This document shows positions 57,906 to 64,000 of a stretch of 64,000 nucleotides of DNA, one piece after another; position 1 is the first letter of the stretch, and every line of letters starts with the position of its first letter. The stretch is from Capsicum annuum (taxonomy: Eukaryota; Streptophyta; Magnoliopsida; Solanales; Solanaceae). The notes under the pieces were generated by a model. That model saw only the letters and a list, made by a program, of their open reading frames with translations, made no database searches and was not told the DNA's origin. The position numbers and the translations under genes are program-made. The DNA lies in NCBI RefSeq assembly GCF_002878395.1, contig NW_025862266.1, forward strand, positions 266,093-330,092. The letters run 5' to 3'.

Positions 57906-58890
57906 TGCACCTGTTGAAGTTAAAGTCTGAGACCATAGTAGCCATTAAAACATTTATTCCTATGATTAAAACTAAATTTTTAATGGTGGTGAAAACCATC
58001 AGATCTGATAATGGAACTGAATTTATCAACTCGTAATGTAAGACATTATTTTAGTCCCTAGGCATTCTATATCAAACCAACTATCCTCACACTCCTCAAT
58101 AGAATAGAGTTATGGGGAGGAAGCACAGACACATATTAAACATTGCCAGAGCACTCAAGTTTCAGTCTCACTTGCCCATTAAGTATTGGGGACTATGTGT
58201 AAAGGCTGCAGTGTATATAATGAATAAGTTACCATCTTCTGCTCCGAGTGGTAAATGTCTATTTTAGTTGACATTTTCCAAGGATACCAAGCTGTCTCAT
58301 CTAACATATTTGGATGCTTATGCTATCTAACTATCTTACCAAGAGGTGATAAATTCACAGAAAGGTCCAAACCTGTAGTATTGTTGGAATATTCAGAGTC
58401 TCAGAAGGGATATTTGTTGTTGGATTTCAACTCAAAGAGATTACTAGTTATTAGATATGTTGTGTTTCATAAAGATACATTTCTTTTTGCTTCCTTGCCA
58501 GCACAAAATAGACAAGCTTCCTCATCTGAAAATGTTATCACTTATTTCTTGATCCCCACAGATAATGAAATACTTATTGAGACATCTACTGAGAGTGTTA
58601 CTGAAGATGCTCCAATTGAAGAGGATGGTATTACTAATACTACATTACCTGGTGCAGCTTCACCTGGCACAAATCATGAAGACACCTGTCAAGATGAGCC
58701 TTCCATGCCTCAACCATTTTCTCGTAGACCATCAAGAACAAGTAGACCACCAGTATGGATACATGATTATGTTGACACTTCCAGAAACCAGATATGCAGG
58801 CATCCATTATCCAATAGCCTATCTTACAAAAATTTGAGTCCTACTTATCAGTGCTATATAACCAAATTTTGTACTTTCACTAAGCCTTAG
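57906..58890 (+). pseudogene. Copia 3 integrase C-terminal half
   Basis: Coding resumes directly after the duplicated tgcac with LKSETIVAIKTF and IRSDNGTEFIN (second catalytic Asp, near 58000). A stop follows. The third-acid region (about 58095) is damaged, then IKYWGLCVKAAVYIMNKLPS is readable. The 211-codon open part (58255-58890) has the integrase C-terminus FGCLCYLTILPRGDKF and SQKGYLLLDFNSKRL, then the acidic linker before RT, ending RRPSRTSRPPVW. Stops split the first 350 bp. Confidence 0.82.
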
Positions 58891-60445
58891 CACTTTAAAC
58901 AAGTTGTAGAAGATGAAAGGTGGGTGGAAGATATGAAGTCTGAAATTCAAACCTTTGGAAGCCAACAACACATGGATCATTGTTGATCTACCTAAAGGTA
59001 AGAATACTGTTGGTTCCTAGTAGATATACAAAATTAAATATCTTGCAAATGATGAGGTGGAGAGGTTCAAAGAAAGGTTAGTGGCCAAAGGATATAGTCA
59101 ACAGGAGGGGTTAGATTATCATGAAACCTTCTCATCAGTGGCTAAGATGGTTACAGTAAGATGTGTGATTGCAGTAGCTATATCTAAGGTTGGAATCTTC
59201 ATCAAATGGATGTGTATAATGCATTCCTACAAGGGTATCTAGAGGAGAAATTCTACATGGAAATGCCTGAAGGATTTAGAAGACAGAGAAAGCATAAGGT
59301 GTGTAAGTTGAGCGAATCCTTGTATGGTCTTAAACAGTCCTCTAGGCAGTGGAATCTGAAGCTCACTCATGCCTTACTTGATGTTGGTTTTACTCAGACT
59401 ACACATGACTATTACCTATTCACTATACATCAAGGTAATGATATTGTGATAGTGTTTGTATATGTTGATGATTTAGTAATTACTAGGAGCAGTGCATCAT
59501 TGATCAATGCCACCAAAATCAAGTTGCATCAGTAGTTCAAAATGAATGACTTGGGGGATCTCAAGTATTTTTTGGGTATTGAACTTTTAAGATCAACATC
59601 ACGGATCATATTGAACCAAAGAAAGTACATTTTTTAGTATATTGCGGACACAGGGCTTAGTGGTTCTAAACCCGCTATCACTCCTTTAGAATCTAATGCC
59701 AAGTTAACATCAATTGAGTATGATCAAGCCACTGGTGCACAAGGTGATGATTTGCTATCTAACATTTCATCTTACCAAAGACTTGTTGGCAAACTTATGT
59801 ATGCAATTATTACAAGGATAAACATAAACTTTGTTGTCCAAACTCTCAGCCAATTCATGGAACACCCTAAGAAGACTCACTGGGAAGCAGCTACTAGGGT
59901 CGCCAAATACCTTAAAGGTTTGGTTGGTTAAGGTGACTAGTTAAAGGCTGAGCCTGCTCATACTCCAACTTACTGGTGTGACTCAGATTGGGCTGCTTGT
60001 CCAAACACCAGAAGATCAATTACTAGTTATGCAATTCACTTTGGTAAATCACTAATATCATGAAATCAAAAAAACAACACACTATTTCCAGGAGTTCTGC
60101 TGAAGCTGAGTACAGAAACATGGCTTTAGCAGTTGCAGAGCTCACTTGGTTGGTTGGTTTGTTTCAGGAACTCAGGGTTCATGTCACCCTTCCTATTTTA
60201 GTCTTTAGTGACAACAATTCAGCCAGTCAGTTGGCCAACAACCCTGTGTTTCATGATAGAACCAAACACATTGAGATTGAAGATCTTTTCATCAGGGACA
60301 AGACCAAAGATGGCTTAATTAAGGCTCTATAGGTTCAGTCTCGTGATCAACTTGCTGACCTGCTTACCAAGGGCCTTAGCCTTGCTCAACAAACTCATTT
60401 ACTTGGCAATCTTGGTGTGCTAAACATCCTGCACCTTGTAGCTTA
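58891..60445 (+). pseudogene. Copia 3 reverse transcriptase and RNase H, broken
   Basis: RT segments in order are [21 protein letters not shown] (59075), then a frame change to [19 protein letters not shown] (59206, catalytic Asp), KLSESLYGLKQSSRQW and FVYVDDLVIT (YVDD intact, near 59462), with a stop at 59533. MNDLGDLKYFLGI follows. RNase H shows CDSDWAACPNTRRS (about 59980), SRSSAEAEYRNMA (60090) and DRTKHIEIE (60265). The end, LADLLTKGL, lies near 60355, with a final stop near 60445. At least four frame breaks exist. Confidence 0.85.
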
Positions 60446-60453
60446 AGGGGGAG
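60443..60453 (+). other. Copia 3 polypurine tract
   Basis: ttaagggggag lies directly before the TG of the 3' LTR and directly after the final stop of pol. Confidence 0.85.
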
Positions 60454-60719
60454 TGTTTTGACTACTACATACATTACTACATACATAACTAGTGATATGA
60501 TAGCTGAGTTAGTTGTAGAAGTTGTTGAAAGTTGTCCGAGGTTGTTAGATAATGATTAGTTAGTTACAACAAGCTGTCAATGAGCTGGATACATGATTCA
60601 CTTCTTAGCTCAATATTAGCTCAAGTCTATAAAGAGACATATAATTGTAAGCTTCAAGTAAGAATAATAAAAATTCAGTTTCTATCTATCTTCTTCTTCT
60701 ATTTGATTGCAAGCTATCA
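60454..60719 (+). mobile_element. Copia 3 3' LTR, right end uncertain
   Basis: It starts tgttttgactactac and contains a TATA-like tctataaagag near 60628, a likely transcription start region and aataataaaaatt near 60664. The end at gctatca (60719) is a guess because the 5' LTR is missing. Confidence 0.6.
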
Positions 60720-60739
60720 GGCTGCAATACTTCTATTTC

Positions 60740-61266
60740 ACAAATTTTTTCAAGCCAAAAAAAAAGATTTATTTGTATCACCACATGATTTATCTATTTT
60801 ACCACCACCTAGTGATGGCATTGGTATTTTTTCCAATACCAACAGTGAGTCACCAATCACCTATCCCAAATTCTATCCCAGTAGGGGGAAACCTCCTATA
60901 AAGAAGAAAAAAATTGAGGGGCAGACAGTGGTTGGTGAACCTTGCTCTTGCCCAGAAGCAACGCCGACAAAGACATTTAAGAAGCCACCTAGTGATGAAA
61001 CTATTGGTATTTTGTCCAGTTCCAAGATTGAACTACCGACCCTCACAAATTCTAAGACTTATAGAGGAAGACCTCCTACAAAAAAGAAGAAATTAGAAGG
61101 GAAGACCCATGTGGGTGAACCTGACTATTGCCTAGAAGCAACCTTAATAAAAGAAAGTGATGACATTGTTGTTATTTCGTCCTATAACAAGAGTAAGCCA
61201 TCGATTTTTATGAATTCTAGGTGTCATAGGGGAAGACTCCCTACAAATAAGAAGAAATTCGATTAG
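60740..61266 (+). pseudogene. AT-hook-like repeat protein fragment
   Basis: The open frame runs from inside the copia LTR (ATG 60580) to TAG at 61264-61266; only the part after about 60740 looks like protein. It contains three tandem units of 55-60 residues. Each ends in a basic motif: SRGKPPIKKKKIEG (residues 101-114 of the frame), YRGRPPTKKKKLEG (161-174) and HRGRLPTNKKKFD (216-228). RGRPP is the AT-hook core and the adjoining lysines resemble a nuclear localisation signal. Units also share PPSD..IGI and VGEP..C.EAT. The stop falls inside unit three, since recognisable unit sequence (EPDPCLA) continues after it. No family is assigned; DNA-binding is inference. Confidence 0.5.
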
Positions 61267-61439
61267 CAGACATGGGCCAGTGAACCTGACCCTTGCCTAG
61301 CTAAGTGCATGCTATCTTTGTCCTTGAAAAGAGAAATTAGAAATATCTCTTAGTTTCGGGCTGGAAATTTGAAGCCCAATAGAATGTGATAAAATTTAAA
61401 AATGTCACGTTGCTCTAAATGTAAATGTATGTGAGTCAA
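61267..61439. other. Tail of the repeat ORF and spacer before the satellite
   Basis: The first 40 bp continue unit three of the AT-hook-like repeat past the stop codon. Then comes unassigned sequence up to the first satellite-like motif (ttcacgtg near 61491). Confidence 0.4.
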
Positions 61440-64000
61440 TTAGTCAAGTTTGTCAGGCGTTGGAAGAGTCAAAAACTCGTGCACTGGAAAGTTCACGTGA
61501 AAAACGCCGGCATTGAATATGCGTTCAAAACTAAAAAAGAAAAATAAACTCATGATATCTAGGGTATCGTTGTTCAAACTAAAAAAAACACTAAATTCAA
61601 GACTAAAATGGCCAAAATAAAAATCTGAAAAGCACTTAGCATTGAAAGTTCACGTAATAATCGTCGGGATTGAATATGCGTTGGAAACTAAAAAAGAAAA
61701 AGTAATACATGATCTCTAGCATGTCCTTGCTCAATCTAAAAAAGTACTAAATTCATGACTAAAACTGCCAAGACGAAAAACTAAAAAGCACTAAGCATTA
61801 AAAGATCACTTGTAAACCTCGGGACTGAATATGCATTGGAAATTAAAAAAGAAAAAGTGATACATGATGTCAAGCGTGTCATTGCTCAAACTAAAATAGC
61901 ATAAATTCAAGACTTAAACGGCCAAAATAAAAAAACTGAAAACCACTAAGCATTGAAAGTTCGCGTAAAAAACTTCAGGATTGAATATGCGTTGGATTCT
62001 TAAAAGAAAAAGTAATACATGATGTCTAGCATATCGTTGTTCAAACTAAAACATGAAATTCAAGACTAAAAAGACAAAGATAAAAAATTAAAAGAACTAA
62101 CCTCTAAAAGTTCACGTGCAAACCTCAGCACTGAATATACATTCTAAACTAAAAAAGAAAAAGCGATATATGATATCTAGCAAGTCGTTGCTCAAACTAA
62201 AAAAAAACTAAATTAAAGACTAAAGAAGCCAAGATAAAAAATTGAAAAGCACTAAGCATTGAAAGTTCACGTGAAAAACGTCGGCATTGAAAATGCGTTC
62301 AAAACTAAAAAAGAAAAAGAAATACATGATGTCTAGGGTTCGTTGCTCAAATTAAAAAAGAACTAAATTCAAGACTAAAACGGCTATGTTAAAAAACTAA
62401 AAATCACTAAGAATTGAAAGTTCACGTAATAAACGTCGAGATTGAATATGCATTGGAAACTAAAAAAGAAAAAGTAATACATGATCTCTAGCGTGTTGTT
62501 GCTCAATCTAGAAAAGCACTAAATTCATGACTAAAACTGCCAAGATGTAAAACTGAAAAGCACTAAGCATTAAAAGTTCACTTGCAAACCTCGGGAATGA
62601 ATATGCATTGAAACTATAAAAGAAAAAGTAATACATGATGTCTAGCGTGTCGTTTCACAAATGATAAAAGCATTAAATTCAAGACTAAAATGGATAAGAC
62701 AAAAAAATTAAAAAACACCAACAATTGAAAGTTCATGTGAGAACCCAGGGGAGTGAATATACATTGGAAACTAAAAAAGAAAAAGTAATACATAATATCT
62801 TGTGTGTCACCGCTCAAACTAAAAAGCACAAAATTCAAGGTTAATACAGCCAAGATAAAAAATTGAAAAGCCCTAAGCAACGAAAGTTAATGTGAAAAAC
62901 ATCGGAATAGAATATGCGATGAAACTAAAAAAGAAAAAGTAATACATGACGTCTTTCATATCGTTGCTAGAACTAAAAAAGCACTAAATTCAAGACTAAG
63001 CGGCAAAAATAAAAAATCAAAAAGCACTAAACATTAAAAGTTCACGTGAAAAACATCGACAATGAATATGAATTGAAAACTAAAAAAGAAAAAGTCATAC
63101 ATGATGTCGAGTGTGTTGTTGCTCAAACTAAAAAAAAATACTAAATTCAAGGCTGAAACGGCTAAGATAGAAAACTGAAAAGCACTAAGCATTGAAAGTT
63201 CACGTGAAAAATATCAGAAATGAATTTGCGCTGGAAACTAAAAAAGATAAAGTAATACATGATGTCTAGTGTGTCGTTGCCAATCTGAAAAAGCACTAAA
63301 TTCAAAACTAAAATGGTCAAGACAAAAAATTGGAATGCACTAAGCATTGAAAGTTCACGTGCCAAGCCCGAGACTAAATTTGCATTGAAAACTAAAAAAG
63401 ACAAAGTTATACATGATGTATAGTGTGTCGTTGCTCAAACTAAAAAAAAAACTAAATTCAAGACAAAAACAAAAAAATAATAAAATAAAAAGTACTACGC
63501 ATTGAAAGTTCGCGTGAATAACCTCAAGATTGAATATGCATTGAAAGCTAAAAAAGGAAAAGTTATACACGATGTCTAGCACATCGTTGCTCAAACTAAA
63601 AAAGTACTAAATTCAAGACTAAAACGACCAAGATAAAAAACTAAAATGCACAAAGCTTTGAAAGTTCGCATACAAACCTCGGGATTTAATATGTATAAGA
63701 AACTAAAAAAAGATGATACGGGATGTCTAGTGTGTCGTTGCTCAAACTAAAAGAACACTAAATTCAAGGCTAAAATGACTAAGATAAAAAGTTGAAAGGT
63801 ACTAAACTTTGAAAGTTCACCGGAAAATCGCGGGCCTGAATATGCATTGAAAACTAAAAAAAATGATACATAATATCAAACGTGTCATTGCTCAAACTAA
63901 AAAAGCACTAAATTCAAGACTAAAATAGTCAAGATAAAAATTTGAAAAGTACAAAGCTTTGCATGTTCACATGCAAACCTCGAGATTGAGTATGCATTGA
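61440..64000 (+). repeat. Satellite array D, unit about 155 bp
   Basis: The landmark gctcaaactaaaaaagcac, or variants, recurs near 61570, 61731, 61882, 62040, 62190, 62344, 62501, 62656, 62812, 62966, 63121, 63281, 63432, 63590, 63740 and 63890. Spacing averages about 155 bp, for some 16 units. Each unit has the A-rich core shared with arrays A-C (ttcaagactaaaa, gaaagttcacgtgaaa, gaatatgcattg, tacatgatgtctagcgtgtcg) and lacks their extra blocks. The array continues beyond the window. Confidence 0.95.

Larger units (their letters stand above)
50081..60719 (+). mobile_element. Ty1/copia element 3, split by a nested insertion
   Basis: Gag starts part-way in at 50081, so the 5' LTR and gag N-terminus are gone. 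It continues through protease and integrase to 51804, is interrupted by the non-autonomous element 51805-57905, and resumes at 57906. Integrase, RT, RNase H, polypurine tract and 3' LTR follow. The duplicated tgcac on both sides of the insertion confirms that the halves belong together. Right limit is approximate. Confidence 0.88.

Noticed and set aside
61440..64000. Several minus-strand open frames (such as 62614-62880 and 63162-63594) rich in Phe
   Set aside because: They recur once per satellite unit with the same FFSFQC-like words, so they are translations of the repeat's A-rich core and not genes.

Overview
This window looks like gene-poor heterochromatin from a eudicot plant, most likely a member of the Solanaceae such as Capsicum or Solanum (inference). 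The evidence is AT-rich DNA packed with Ty1/copia, Ty3/gypsy chromovirus, RTE-clade LINE and MULE remnants, plus tRNA primer-binding sites of the plant retrotransposon types. I found no intact host gene, no rRNA or tRNA gene and no CRISPR. Nearly every recognisable coding stretch is a retrotransposon or transposon pseudogene broken by stops and frameshifts.

Layout. 1-2732: three abutting gypsy-type LTR fragments in alternating orientation. 2733-7110: a decayed Mutator-like element with a minus-strand transposase pseudogene and arrays of a palindromic minisatellite built on TGTTGCAACAGAT. 7111-8989: AT-rich DNA without recognisable content. 8990-10786: a tandem satellite with a unit of about 395 bp. 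10787-25337: a nested block. A Ty1/copia element sits in the satellite, an RTE-type LINE (about 10910-15070) splits its 5' LTR, and a minus-strand Tekay/Del-like chromovirus (17467-25337) breaks its integrase. The satellite then resumes (25345-26063), is interrupted by a non-autonomous LTR element (26064-31844), and resumes again (31845-33400).

33681-34249 is a MITE-like element with terminal inverted repeats. 35100-35500 holds a possible host-gene fragment with an internal duplication. 35641-41445 is a second copia element whose 3' LTR is fused to a truncated LTR of a second chromovirus (41446-49536, minus strand). 49537-50080 is a plus-strand gypsy LTR fragment. 50081 to about 60719 is a third copia element (plus), split in its integrase by a second copy of the non-autonomous LTR element (51805-57905) with a clean 5-bp target-site duplication. 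60740-61266 encodes a short protein fragment with three AT-hook-like, lysine-rich repeats. 61440-64000 is a tandem array of a unit of about 155 bp that runs off the window.

The most unusual items are: (1) a satellite family whose three arrays share one core but have unit lengths of about 155, 265 and 395 bp; (2) a pair of non-autonomous LTR elements without pol that share a conserved ORF with N-terminal zinc-knuckle-like motifs and an internally repeated acidic motif, primed by tRNA-Asp and with TGACG-rich LTRs; (3) the AT-hook repeat ORF; (4) the palindromic arrays flanking the MULE transposase. Boundaries were read by eye from repeat alignments. Those called exact have TG..CA ends or matching partner copies; the rest are approximate.
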